IMG/VR virus record: IMGVR_UViG_3300037493_004375
Location: 1-21,947 of that record
Source: a virus
Length of the DNA stretch: 21,947 nucleotides
Reading direction: 5' to 3' (one strand)
Shown: piece after piece, positions 14,455-21,947 of the stretch
Numbering within the stretch: the stretch's first letter is position 1
How the letters are laid out: each line of letters starts with the position of its first letter
The notes under the pieces: model-generated
Told to the model about the DNA's origin: nothing
What the model saw: only the letters and a program-made list of their open reading frames with translations
Database searches by the model: none
Position numbers and translations under genes: made by a program

Positions 14455-16058
14455 GCCCGAGCATTATAGGTGCTGGCGAACGGTTTCAGGCTTCCCTTGG
14501 CGGGAAGGCCGACAACACTCCACAATGGGTCATCGACGCCCTACGCGCCCGCACCCCCGAAATCGTTCACGTAGAAAGCGTGGACTATATCGGCCACCGC
14601 GTTCTGGTCAAGAACGGAAACGGGACGCTCTGGGCCTACGTGCTCAAGCGCAACACCTCCGGCAAGGTATCAGGTGAGTCTCGCCTGCCCAACGTGAACG
14701 ACATCGGGGTCATCGTCTATCTCAATGGCGACCCCAAGAGCGCGGCCTGGATTGGGAGTATCAATTCGGTTGAGGTCCGTGACACCATCGAGAAAGATGA
14801 GAACTTCATCAGCGCGGACGAACTCGTGCATCGGGATTATAAAAAGCATGAGACCGGCTCGTACTGGCTCCTGGACAAGCTCGGCAACTATTTTATCAGC
14901 CTCTTCAAGAAAGCGGCCAAAGAAAAGGACGTGGCCAAGAAGAATATCGACCTGACCGTCTCCAAGGACGGCGTCGTCACGTTCACCCACTATCGCGGAG
15001 AGAACAAGAAAAACTTCGTCTTTAAGACAGACCAGACCGGGGCGTTTGTCATCAAGAACTACCAGGACAAGCTCGGCGTGGCCGCGAGTGGGTCCGTGCT
15101 GTTTACGCGACTTCTGCCCGCCCCCGTCGGGGGCATCGTCATACCTATGGGGGCAACCGTCGCATGGCCCGGGCATGCGACTTATAAGACCACATCGGCG
15201 GCGACCATTACCGAGGGCGGATTGTCCACCACGGCCCAGGTGCTCTGCGACATCGTCGGCGAATCCGGGAACGCCCCTGCCAACGCCATCACGGGGACCA
15301 ATGCGGTCGGAGTAGACTCGGTCAAAAACTCAAGCTCTTTTACCAACGGTGAGGACAACGAAATCGCCTTCAACCTGAGTGCCGACAAGGACGGAACGGT
15401 CTCGTTAGAAAACAACGGCCATCAACTTTCGATGACCAGCAAAGCTGGCTCCGAGGTATTCCGTTATCTGCACAAGAAGAAGAACTCGCTCATACAGGTC
15501 ACAGAGCTTGGAGACATCGTCCTGAACGCCGGGGGCTCATCCATCGCCCTTGATGCGGAGAGTTTAGACATCGTGCTTGGGCACAAGAGCGGGTCTCACG
15601 TCCACGTCATGCAAGACTCCATTGAGATTGAGACTGGCGACGGTTCCAACCTCAAGCTCGATAAGGATTCTGCTCAAATGTTCTGCGTAGGGAAAGGCCA
15701 GTATATTATGTTCGACAAAGACGGTGATATTTGCGAAATCACCGCAGGCAAGATGGTCGTGGATGGGGACACCATCAACCTCGGGAGCGGACTCCAGATT
15801 CCCCTGTTTCACCTGGGGTTCTCGGTCCAATACGCGGCCCTTTTGACCGCCATAGCCCTCGACACCCGCATCGTGACGAGTGGCGCGGGCATCGGCGGCA
15901 CCGTGCCCCCGTCTCCGGCTCTACTCGCGGTCATCGCCGCCCAAGGTCCCCTCTTCGCCACGATGGTAGCTCAGTATCAGACCATTCTGGCCAGCGCAGT
16001 CCCGCCTGTTCTTCCGCCTCTGAATCCCACAGTTACGGGTCAAGTGACAGGAGCTTGA
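14451..16058 (+). CDS. Central spike/baseplate hub-tip protein (OB-fold plus beta-prism) with an inserted J-type domain
   Basis: 535 residues, with GTG start 14451 overlapping the hub stop (GTGA). Residues about 37-110 (VHVESVDYIGHRVLVKNGNG then GVIVYLNGDPKSAAWIGSINS) form an OB-fold like gpV/gp45 spikes. Strand repeats follow at 160-210 (NIDLTVSKDGVVTFTHY) and at 303-450 (SIALDAESLDIVLGHKSG, GKMVVDGDTINLGSG) in the manner of a beta-prism. Between them, residues 212-302 are a distinct domain (ASGSVLFTRLLPAPVGGIVIP ending VDSVKNSSSFTNGED) that closely matches residues 79-176 of the J-like protein at 18574. The C-terminus (450-535) is hydrophobic and Pro/Ala-rich. It pierces the outer membrane or cell surface at contraction. 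No lysozyme domain is seen. Confidence 0.82.
   Translation: MSPSIIGAGERFQASLGGKADNTPQWVIDALRARTPEIVHVESVDYIGHRVLVKNGNGTLWAYVLKRNTSGKVSGESRLPNVNDIGVIVYLNGDPKSAAWIGSINSVEVRDTIEKDENFISADELVHRDYKKHETGSYWLLDKLGNYFISLFKKAAKEKDVAKKNIDLTVSKDGVVTFTHYRGENKKNFVFKTDQTGAFVIKNYQDKLGVAASGSVLFTRLLPAPVGGIVIPMGATVAWPGHATYKTTSAATITEGGLSTTAQVLCDIVGESGNAPANAITGTNAVGVDSVKNSSSFTNGEDNEIAFNLSADKDGTVSLENNGHQLSMTSKAGSEVFRYLHKKKNSLIQVTELGDIVLNAGGSSIALDAESLDIVLGHKSGSHVHVMQDSIEIETGDGSNLKLDKDSAQMFCVGKGQYIMFDKDGDICEITAGKMVVDGDTINLGSGLQIPLFHLGFSVQYAALLTAIALDTRIVTSGAGIGGTVPPSPALLAVIAAQGPLFATMVAQYQTILASAVPPVLPPLNPTVTGQVTGA
15084..15356 (+). other. J-type beta domain inserted within the spike gene
   Basis: Residues 212-302 of the spike protein share 'ASGSVxFxRxxPAPVGGIxIPxG', a central '(A)TIxE..xxxxAxV', then 'G..GNA.ANaIT' and 'GVDSVxNxxxFxxG.D' with residues 79-176 of the J-like protein. 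Confidence 0.75.
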
Positions 16059-16059
16059 T

Positions 16060-16323
16060 ATGCCGACACCAACCACTTTTAGAATCCCAAGTCCCATTGC
16101 CCCGATAGCGACTCCAGAGGTCGTGCTCCCTTGCGGAATCAAGGTCCCGAGCATCCCGCTCATACCCGACCTGAGCCTGACCATCACCCTCCCGCCATTC
16201 CCTCCTATTAAGCTCAAAAAGAAGGGGCCGCGGAAAAGTCGGCTGGACAAATACATCGCTCTGATGAACCGACTCAAAAAGCTCTGCAACGGCGACTGTC
16301 CGAAACCGAGGCCAGTAACATGA
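16060..16323 (+). CDS. Small proline-rich protein next to the spike (unknown)
   Basis: 87 residues, starting 1 bp after the spike stop. About one residue in five is Pro, arranged with Ile, Leu and Val (for example PSIPLIPDLSLTITLPPFPPIKL). A Lys/Arg-rich amphipathic segment follows (KKKGPRKSRLDKYIALMNRLKKL), ending with C-N-G-D-C. There is no signal peptide and no PAAR motif. The place directly after the spike gene is where PAAR tips or hub-associated small proteins are often found, and similar Pro-rich small open frames follow spike genes in other myoviruses to my recollection. A spike-tip or spike-sheath linker protein is possible but not shown. Overlaps the next gene (ATGA). Confidence 0.6.
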   Translation: MPTPTTFRIPSPIAPIATPEVVLPCGIKVPSIPLIPDLSLTITLPPFPPIKLKKKGPRKSRLDKYIALMNRLKKLCNGDCPKPRPVT

Positions 16324-18563
16324 GCGGATTGAACACGAGCAACGACACGCAGATAGGGGACCTGAAACACGGGTACAATCAGCGCACTTTATCTGAGACT
16401 CCGAGGCGGTACACATTCAGAATTTCCTGCGACCCGACCATTCAGGGAGCGGTGGATACTGCAATCGGGGGAAGTCGTGGTTTTGGACCGGGCGTCGTAG
16501 ACCAAGTGACCCTTAAAATAAATCCTCAGACCTATCGCTTTATGGAACCCACCAGACAGGGTGTCACCCAGACGGTGTCTGGTGCCTGGGTGGACTGGTA
16601 CGGCCTAGGTTTGCCCAAAATCAATCTTGCCGGAACCACGGGCTGGAAACCAGACCGCATGAAGCTCGCTACGGCTACATCTGGATTCGCCCTGCTCCAG
16701 GCCGGAATAACATCTCGTGCCCAAGACCTGGCGAAGACCGTGAACATCCTCAATAAAAACGACCCCAATGCTCCTACGGGTCTTCAAGATTTTATCTATC
16801 TCAGAAACCGAATCTTCCGAACCTATGCGACCCTTTTGCAGAAGGTCAATCTGAAACACGACCAGAAAATTCAGGACCAAGTCCAGTTGCAGTTCTTCGC
16901 CTGGGACACCGAAGACTTCTGCGTCGTGCTCATTGACCAGTTCGAGCTTAACCGCTCCATCGCCCGGCCCATGCTCTACGACTACAACATCCAGATGACG
17001 GTTATCGGCTACGTCGGCGACCGCGCTGGTGCTTGGACGGATTTTTTGTCGAAAATAGACAATCCGAAGGCCGGTCTTACCGGGATATTGGGCTCCATCC
17101 AAGCCGCCAATGCCTGGATGAAAGGCATCCAGGCCACGGTCAGAAACGCATCACTCGCTGTCAGCGAGGCCATCGGTAGCATCACGGCTCAAATAGACGC
17201 TGTGAGTCAGGGCATAGAAGAGTTCATGTCCAATGCCACGGGCATGATAACCGTACCTCTCCAGTTCGTCACTCAACTTACGACCGACATCCGCAACCTA
17301 GGCGACTCCGTGCTTGGAATTGCACAGCTTCCGGAGCGTTTCAAGAACGAGCTTCACAATCAACTGGTATCGACGTGGTGTGCCCTATCCGGCCTAACCG
17401 CATACCCAGAGATGTTCCAGGAGACCTTCAAGTCCCTTGCCGACGGGGCCCCCTGGTCAAACCTTAACTGCTCAGGGACTCTTGGGATACCTCCCAACCC
17501 AACCAACACGGACCCTGGCGTAAGGGCTCAAGAAAGCAATACGCCTCCGAACGGATTCTCGGGAATCATGGGGCCTACCGCCCCCGTGGCCCTATCTCAG
17601 CCGAGCCCGGCAACATCCCCATATCGTCTTTCAGAGGCCACAATTACCGAGGGGGACACCATCCAGTCCGTCATCACGAAGCTCGGTGGGCTCGACCAAA
17701 ACATCGCCCAGGTGTGGCAACAAATCGCCACCTTGAACAATCTGGAGTACCCTTACATTGTCCCCGACGTGAATTTCCAGACCGAGGTCAGGGCGACCGT
17801 GACTGTTGTTTTGTCAGGAACCCCTGGGACCATCGTCAGCGCGGGGACGCGCATCGGGACTCTGGCTATCACATCCAACGAAGACATCATTATATTCCGC
17901 ACCATCGTATCGGCAACTATCGGAGCGGACGGGAAGGCCACAGTAATCGCGATGGCCGAGAAGCCGGGCGAGTTCGCCAACGTGAAGGCCATGAGCGTGT
18001 CACAGTTTATAGACGCCGTAGGACAACCGACCACCATCTCCGGGGTCAACACAATCGAGAACCCAAACACCGCCGCAGGTGGTAAAATATACAAGGTCCT
18101 CAAGCCGGGGCAGAAGTTGAAGATTCCCGTGGCCCTGGATACGGCCAGAGAGACCGGTTACGTCGATAGGTCGGCGACAATAGACGAGAATCTGTTCAAG
18201 AACGACATCGCCCTCGACTCGAACGGGGACATTGTCGCAGACGGAAGGGGGGACATCCAGGTCGTAAGCGGGATAGATAATATGGCCGTGGCCATCCAGG
18301 ACCGACTTCGGACCGACAAGGGGGAACTAATCAAGCACCCCGGCTACGGCTTCAACACACAGCAGGTCATCGGAGAGCCCGGAGACCAGAACTTTCTGGA
18401 CTTCGCGAAGCTGGAGTTGCAAGCAACCCTCCTTGAGGACCCCAGGATAAAGTCCATAAAAAACATGACGCTCGCCAAGGACACGCAGGCCCTCTGGGTG
18501 GACATGAACCTCATCCTTATCGACGAGAAGTCCAGGCCGACCAACGCGAGCATCCCCTTATAG
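16320..18563 (+). CDS. LysM baseplate protein fused to a gp25/GpW-like wedge domain, with an inserted J-type domain
   Basis: 747 residues. Residues about 67-110 (INPQTYRFMEPTRQGVTQ then GLPKINLAGTTGW) are the beta start of XkdP-type LysM baseplate proteins, followed by a long helical part (130-370) and a Pro/Ser linker (390-435). Residues 438-485 begin a LysM repeat (TITEGDTIQSVITKL then WQQIATLNNLEYPYI), which resumes only at 589-603 (KIYKVLKPGQKLKIPV). The 100 residues between are a J-type domain. Residues 622-740 are gp25/GpW/XkdS-like (DIALDSNGDIVADGRGDIQVVSG, GELIKHPGYGFN, LELQATLLEDPRI). These two functions are usually encoded by separate genes. It should link tail hub and wedge, with LysM contacting peptidoglycan or baseplate partners. 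Confidence 0.8.
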   Translation: MSGLNTSNDTQIGDLKHGYNQRTLSETPRRYTFRISCDPTIQGAVDTAIGGSRGFGPGVVDQVTLKINPQTYRFMEPTRQGVTQTVSGAWVDWYGLGLPKINLAGTTGWKPDRMKLATATSGFALLQAGITSRAQDLAKTVNILNKNDPNAPTGLQDFIYLRNRIFRTYATLLQKVNLKHDQKIQDQVQLQFFAWDTEDFCVVLIDQFELNRSIARPMLYDYNIQMTVIGYVGDRAGAWTDFLSKIDNPKAGLTGILGSIQAANAWMKGIQATVRNASLAVSEAIGSITAQIDAVSQGIEEFMSNATGMITVPLQFVTQLTTDIRNLGDSVLGIAQLPERFKNELHNQLVSTWCALSGLTAYPEMFQETFKSLADGAPWSNLNCSGTLGIPPNPTNTDPGVRAQESNTPPNGFSGIMGPTAPVALSQPSPATSPYRLSEATITEGDTIQSVITKLGGLDQNIAQVWQQIATLNNLEYPYIVPDVNFQTEVRATVTVVLSGTPGTIVSAGTRIGTLAITSNEDIIIFRTIVSATIGADGKATVIAMAEKPGEFANVKAMSVSQFIDAVGQPTTISGVNTIENPNTAAGGKIYKVLKPGQKLKIPVALDTARETGYVDRSATIDENLFKNDIALDSNGDIVADGRGDIQVVSGIDNMAVAIQDRLRTDKGELIKHPGYGFNTQQVIGEPGDQNFLDFAKLELQATLLEDPRIKSIKNMTLAKDTQALWVDMNLILIDEKSRPTNASIPL
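17793..18083 (+). other. J-type beta domain inserted inside the LysM repeat
   Basis: Residues 492-588 show 'VVLSGTPGTIVSAGTRIGT', 'IIFRTIVSATI', 'TVIAMAEKPGEFANV' and 'ISGVNTIENP..AAGG', which parallels the order of elements in the baseplate-J N-terminal domain. The match to the other two copies is weaker than theirs to each other. Confidence 0.55.
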
Positions 18564-18573
18564 GAGAAAAGTT

Positions 18574-20052
18574 ATGGCATTTGGAGTGAAGCATTTTGAG
18601 ACCATCACGGGGAGCATCGTCCGATTTTTCTCCGGAAACAACAAGACGCTGACCGATTTCACCATCGGCTCTCGACTACGCACGGCCTTCGAGGCGGTCG
18701 CCATCGAGCTTGAGCAAATCTACTACCAGCTTTACATCGGCATAACGGACGGCATCGAGAACGGCGTCTACAACTCCTTCAACTTCTCCCTGCTCCAGGC
18801 CAGTTCCGCCAGCGGAAGCGTCAGGTTTTCAAGAAACACTCCAGCCCCGGTTGGGGGCATCACCATCCCGGCTGGAACCCAAATCTCGACTCCCGGAAGT
18901 TCAACGTCCCCGGCAGTAATCTATCAGTCCGCGGACACGGTGACTATCCTGGAAGCAACCACATACATTGACGCGATAGTCGTGGCCACCCTAGATGGCT
19001 CCATAGGAAACGCATCGGCCAACAGCATCACCGTCCTCGTCGGGGCTCCGTCCGGTGTGGATTCCGTCACGAACCCGAACGCCTTCTTCACAGGAAGGGA
19101 CCTGGAGACAGCCGATGAACGCCGCAATCGGTTCCTTAAATATATCGACAATCTCAGCCGCGCCACCCTGGGGGCGGTTGAGACCGCCGCCCTGGGTGTC
19201 GATGGGGTCGTGGACGCCAAGGCGTTTGAGAGCCCCAAGCTCTCCATCCTCATATACGCCTCTCCAACGCAGACCTACACCGACATCAGCTTTGAGGCCA
19301 ACCTGCCGAGCGGAGCCCCCATCGCGTGCCTGCCCCCATTCGTGAGCACGGACGACGCCCTCTACATAGGCTCAGATGGCCGGTTCGACGTCTTGCAGTT
19401 CGTCATCGACCAGGGCATGTCGGGCGGTGCTTTCACATGGGAATACTGGAACGGAACCGCCTGGGTCACGCTCCCCTACACAACCGACTCGACCCTCGCA
19501 TTGAGACAGGGCGGGTTTTTGACGTTCACCAAGCCGACCAACTGGCGAGACTCTCTGGTAAATTCTGTAAGAAAATTCTGGATTCGGCTTCGGGTTCTAA
19601 CCCCGTCAGTCTCAAGAATAGCGACCATCGTCTGGACCAAGGCCGCCCCACTTCCTGGGGTCATTCAGCTTGTGGCCATGAACGCCTCAGCGACATTGAC
19701 TCCGTCATTGAGAACCGCAGTCTCAAATGCGGTCGAAGGGTATCGAGCCGCCGGGGTCCGCGTTACAGTCGTTCCGCCATATATAACCACGGTCAACGTC
19801 ACGGCGAATCTAAAACTGGAGCCACTTGCGGATGCCGCGGTTTTGCAGGCGAGCATCCAGCAAGGAATCTCAGACTATCTGGCCGCCTTTAAGCTCGGCC
19901 AGAAGCTCTCGCTCTCTGAAATCATCCAGTTCATCGAGAACCAGAGCACGGACATCCTCGACACGGTTCTGACTTCTCCGTCCGACCGTATCGACGCATC
20001 GTATGACGAGGTCCTACGGCCTGGGACCATAACGGTAGTGGTGCAACAATAA
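18574..20052 (+). CDS. Baseplate J-like wedge protein with an internal extra domain
   Basis: 492 residues, with a strong ribosome site (AGGAGA at 18562-18567). Residues 1-78 are the helical start (FEAVAIELEQIYYQLYIGI). Residues 79-176 are the J domain (GSVRFSRNTPAPVGGITIPAG then GVDSVTNPNAFFTGRDLE), followed by 'TADERRNRFLKYIDNLSRAT' and 'GAVETAALGVDGVVDAKAF', all hallmarks of baseplate J. The regular sequence is broken at about residues 262-358 by a domain with 'LYIGSDGRFDVLQFVIDQG', 'FTWEYWNGTAWVTLPYTTD' and 'KFWIRLRVL'. It then resumes with 'PGVIQLVAMNASATLTPSL', 'VRVTVVPPYI' and the C-terminal 'LGQKLSLSEIIQFIENQSTD'. It builds the baseplate wedge with the W- and I-like proteins. The next gene starts on its final stop base. 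Confidence 0.88.
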   Translation: MAFGVKHFETITGSIVRFFSGNNKTLTDFTIGSRLRTAFEAVAIELEQIYYQLYIGITDGIENGVYNSFNFSLLQASSASGSVRFSRNTPAPVGGITIPAGTQISTPGSSTSPAVIYQSADTVTILEATTYIDAIVVATLDGSIGNASANSITVLVGAPSGVDSVTNPNAFFTGRDLETADERRNRFLKYIDNLSRATLGAVETAALGVDGVVDAKAFESPKLSILIYASPTQTYTDISFEANLPSGAPIACLPPFVSTDDALYIGSDGRFDVLQFVIDQGMSGGAFTWEYWNGTAWVTLPYTTDSTLALRQGGFLTFTKPTNWRDSLVNSVRKFWIRLRVLTPSVSRIATIVWTKAAPLPGVIQLVAMNASATLTPSLRTAVSNAVEGYRAAGVRVTVVPPYITTVNVTANLKLEPLADAAVLQASIQQGISDYLAAFKLGQKLSLSEIIQFIENQSTDILDTVLTSPSDRIDASYDEVLRPGTITVVVQQ

Positions 20053-21611
20053 TGCCTACGCCCCAAGACGACGTCTTCTCCGGACCGTCACTCGACTCCA
20101 AGTGGGTGTTCTCCGAGCGCACAGGGAGCCCTGACCTGGGGTATTCGTTCACCCAGAACCCCGGCAATCTGACCATTCACGTCAAGGCGGCGTCGAAGAA
20201 CGACGTGGTCGCGAACATCACCAGGCTTCTCCAGGACACCATACATCAGGATTATATCGTCGAGGGCTTGTTCACGACCTCCGGCATCGCTTCGGTGGGC
20301 CATGAGTCGGGAATCTTGATTGCCGAGGACAACACCAATTTCATATGGTTCGTGAAATCGTGGCAGTCGGGCGGCTCTCGCCTTCGTGTCTATAAGGCCA
20401 GCGGAGCGGCCCCCGTCCTTATCGACGAGGTCGTCTTCACGGACGACACCAACATCGTCCTGCGCGTCCAAAAGTACGCGAGCGACTTCACCTTCTACTA
20501 CAAGAAATACGAGGACCTTGTCTACACGCAGACCCCGACTACCGTGAGCGCGGCAGGATACGGGTACGGCGCAGGCACAAGCCGCTACGTGGGCATCGGC
20601 ATGGTCGCCGGAGACGCCGGGGCCCTCACGTTCGACTCCCTCGCCGACCAGTTCTTATTCCGGAGACTCATGGACGTCGCCGTGAAGGGCGACATCTACT
20701 TGAGAGTCTCAAATCTCAAGTCGGTCAAGGGCGATATACTCTTGGCCATTAAGAATTACCCCCCTGTCTCAGACTTCGACGTGAAACAGCATTTTGAGAA
20801 TCCGCTCAATACGCTGGTCTGGACCAACCCCTCTGCCGAGCCCGGTTATGTCAGCACGGTCATTACCCGCCGAGAAGGGCGGCATCCGAAAAACACATCC
20901 GACGGCACCGTGGTCTTGACGACATCAGTCCTAACAACCTTCGACGACGGACCGATGGTGAGCCGAGCCCGGCAATTCTACTCTGCTTTCGCCGTCTATT
21001 CCGACAAGACCACCTTCCCGGTAATGTCAGAGATGATGCCGGTCTTCGTGAACATGTACCAGAACACCGGTAAAAGGTTCTCTCGGATATTTAAGCAGAC
21101 ATGGTGGACCCTGCTCTACGCATGGTCTCGGGTTGTCCAAACCCTCGTGGATGTGGACATCGTCGAAGCCTTGGCCCAGTTCAACATCAGGACGGCCAGC
21201 GGCTCATTCCTGGACCTCTGGGGACGCCTGTTCGGCGCACGGAGATTCCCGGAGGAGTCGGACCGGCCATACTCTGACCGGATACTGAGCCGAGTCATAT
21301 CGCCCCGCACCGTGCCGCAGTCCATCATCGACGCCGTGCTGGCTGTTTCCGGGGTCACGTTCTGCGAAATCCTGGACTCCAGCTACGGCACGATGTTCGT
21401 TGGGAAGAGCTTCATCGGCCATCAGGGCGGCGGGAACACGGACGCGGACTCCGACTACATCCAGGCGTCCTTTGGGGACAACGCCTTCTTCTTCATCGTT
21501 CGCGTCAACATCAAGCAGGGAACAAACCTCAATCAGATACTCAAGGCTGTCGATGACACGAAAGCCGCGGGCACGCGCTACGTGGTCGAAATCCTTGAGG
21601 TCTTACCATAG
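20052..21611 (+). CDS. Lectin-like / FnIII / tail protein I-like fusion
   Basis: 519 residues, ATG sharing one base with the previous TAA. Residues 1-203 look like a concanavalin/LamG or DUF1349-type jelly roll: 'DDVFSGPSLDSKWVFSE', 'SVGHESGILIAEDNTNFIWF', 'NIVLRVQKYASDFTFYYKKY', ending 'LTFDSLADQFLF'. Residues about 254-322 (LVWTNPSAEPGYVSTVITRR then YSAFAVYSD) resemble a fibronectin type III domain. Residues 325-519 (RFSRIFKQTWWTLLYAWSR, ASGSFLDLWGRLFGARRFPEE, YSDRILSRVISPRTVPQSI) have the pattern of P2 gpI/tail protein I. P2-type gpI lacks the first two domains. A sugar-binding module would thus sit on the wedge. The lectin function is inferred from fold pattern; no catalytic residues are claimed. 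Confidence 0.75.
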   Translation: MPTPQDDVFSGPSLDSKWVFSERTGSPDLGYSFTQNPGNLTIHVKAASKNDVVANITRLLQDTIHQDYIVEGLFTTSGIASVGHESGILIAEDNTNFIWFVKSWQSGGSRLRVYKASGAAPVLIDEVVFTDDTNIVLRVQKYASDFTFYYKKYEDLVYTQTPTTVSAAGYGYGAGTSRYVGIGMVAGDAGALTFDSLADQFLFRRLMDVAVKGDIYLRVSNLKSVKGDILLAIKNYPPVSDFDVKQHFENPLNTLVWTNPSAEPGYVSTVITRREGRHPKNTSDGTVVLTTSVLTTFDDGPMVSRARQFYSAFAVYSDKTTFPVMSEMMPVFVNMYQNTGKRFSRIFKQTWWTLLYAWSRVVQTLVDVDIVEALAQFNIRTASGSFLDLWGRLFGARRFPEESDRPYSDRILSRVISPRTVPQSIIDAVLAVSGVTFCEILDSSYGTMFVGKSFIGHQGGGNTDADSDYIQASFGDNAFFFIVRVNIKQGTNLNQILKAVDDTKAAGTRYVVEILEVLP

Positions 21612-21619
21612 GAGAAGCC

Positions 21620-21947
21620 ATGAGAATCAAGTTTACGGACAAAGAGCAGATGGACCTCGTCGAGGCACAGGCTCTCGCCGATACCGCCGAGGACAACGTC
21701 TTCGAGTGCGTGAACCGGCTTCTTTTCAGCGGCGACTACCGCATCGAAGGCGGCATCATCAACCCCGACTCGCCCGTGAGCGGAGTCGTCAAAATCGACC
21801 CCGGCGTTTTCGTCAAGGCGGGCGGGAAGTTTTATACCATGCCCACCACGGCCACCGCGAACATCCTGACCGGGGTCGAAAACCAGCCCGCCAACGTGTG
21901 GGGCACCGGACTCGCGGCCCACGCGACCCTACCCAGGAAGGACATCA
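21620..21947 (+). CDS. Start of a further baseplate/fibre-attachment protein (3' end outside window)
   Basis: 109 residues visible, beginning MRIKFTDKEQMDLVEAQALAD, 8 bp after the preceding stop with GGAGA at 21611-21615. The visible part has an N-terminal helix followed by beta strands: 'NRLLFSGDYRIEGGIINPDS', 'GVVKIDPGVFVKAGGKFYTM' and 'ATANILTG'. The pattern '..G.ii......g.v.i..G.v...G....' fits the N-terminal attachment region of a tail fibre or a DUF4815-like baseplate-associated protein. Its place after the I-like protein is where fibre genes begin in many myoviruses. No firm family is assigned. Confidence 0.6.
   Translation, partial: MRIKFTDKEQMDLVEAQALADTAEDNVFECVNRLLFSGDYRIEGGIINPDSPVSGVVKIDPGVFVKAGGKFYTMPTTATANILTGVENQPANVWGTGLAAHATLPRKDI

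Noticed and set aside
1-21947. CRISPR array, tRNA, rRNA, insertion sequence or att site
   Set aside because: No spaced direct repeats, clover-leaf, transposase or recombinase sequence noticed; the window is continuous virion-structure genes.

Overview
This window is almost entirely the virion-structure region of a contractile-tailed (myovirus-type) bacteriophage or prophage. All 22 genes I accept (plus one frameshift product) lie on the + strand and are packed with overlaps of a few bases (ATGA, TAATG, TGATG) or gaps mostly under 35 bp. The first and last genes run off the window. Base composition is GC-rich (sampled 60-bp lines in the core genes are about 70% G+C). The host cannot be named from this sequence. 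A GC-rich, probably Gram-negative host is suggested by the base composition and by an Ala-His-Ala signal-peptide site on one phage protein. No terminase, portal, capsid, integrase, lysis or replication gene is visible.

Layout. (1) 1-3444: a fibre/adhesin cassette. It holds the end of a beta-rich fibre protein, a glycine-rich adhesin-like protein with an apparent signal peptide, three tandem diverged paralogues sharing an 'ITPKSAsN' signature, and one further beta-rich protein. This cassette is noticeably poorer in G+C than the rest. (2) 3457-3837: a small XkdW-like or fibre-assembly-like protein. (3) 3847-7583: neck and connector genes, namely a head-tail adaptor-like protein, a CxC/CxxC zinc-ribbon neck protein, an HK97-gp10/Mu-gpG-like morphogenesis protein and a tail-terminator-like protein, followed by a small unknown gene (7593-7844). 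(4) 7856-9776: tail sheath and tail tube, followed by a GC-rich hairpin. (5) 9861-10599: a tail assembly chaperone pair joined by a probable programmed frameshift of +1 or -2. (6) 10603-12663: tape measure. (7) 12667-21611: baseplate, namely hub, central spike, a small proline-rich protein, a LysM/gp25-like fusion, a baseplate J-like protein and a lectin-FnIII-gpI fusion. (8) 21620-end: start of a further baseplate or fibre protein.

How the genes work together. Neck proteins join head to tail. Sheath and tube are the contractile cylinder, and the chaperones and tape measure set tail assembly and length. Hub, spike, LysM/gp25, J and I-like proteins build the baseplate, and the fibre cassette supplies host-binding surfaces.

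The most notable observations are these. One J-type beta domain recurs in three different baseplate proteins, interrupting the spike in one and a LysM domain in another. Several baseplate genes are unusual domain fusions. A fibre-module protein carries a secretory signal peptide. The chaperone frameshift runs in the less common direction. The hexamer GTCTCA is strongly over-represented on the + strand in all three codon phases.
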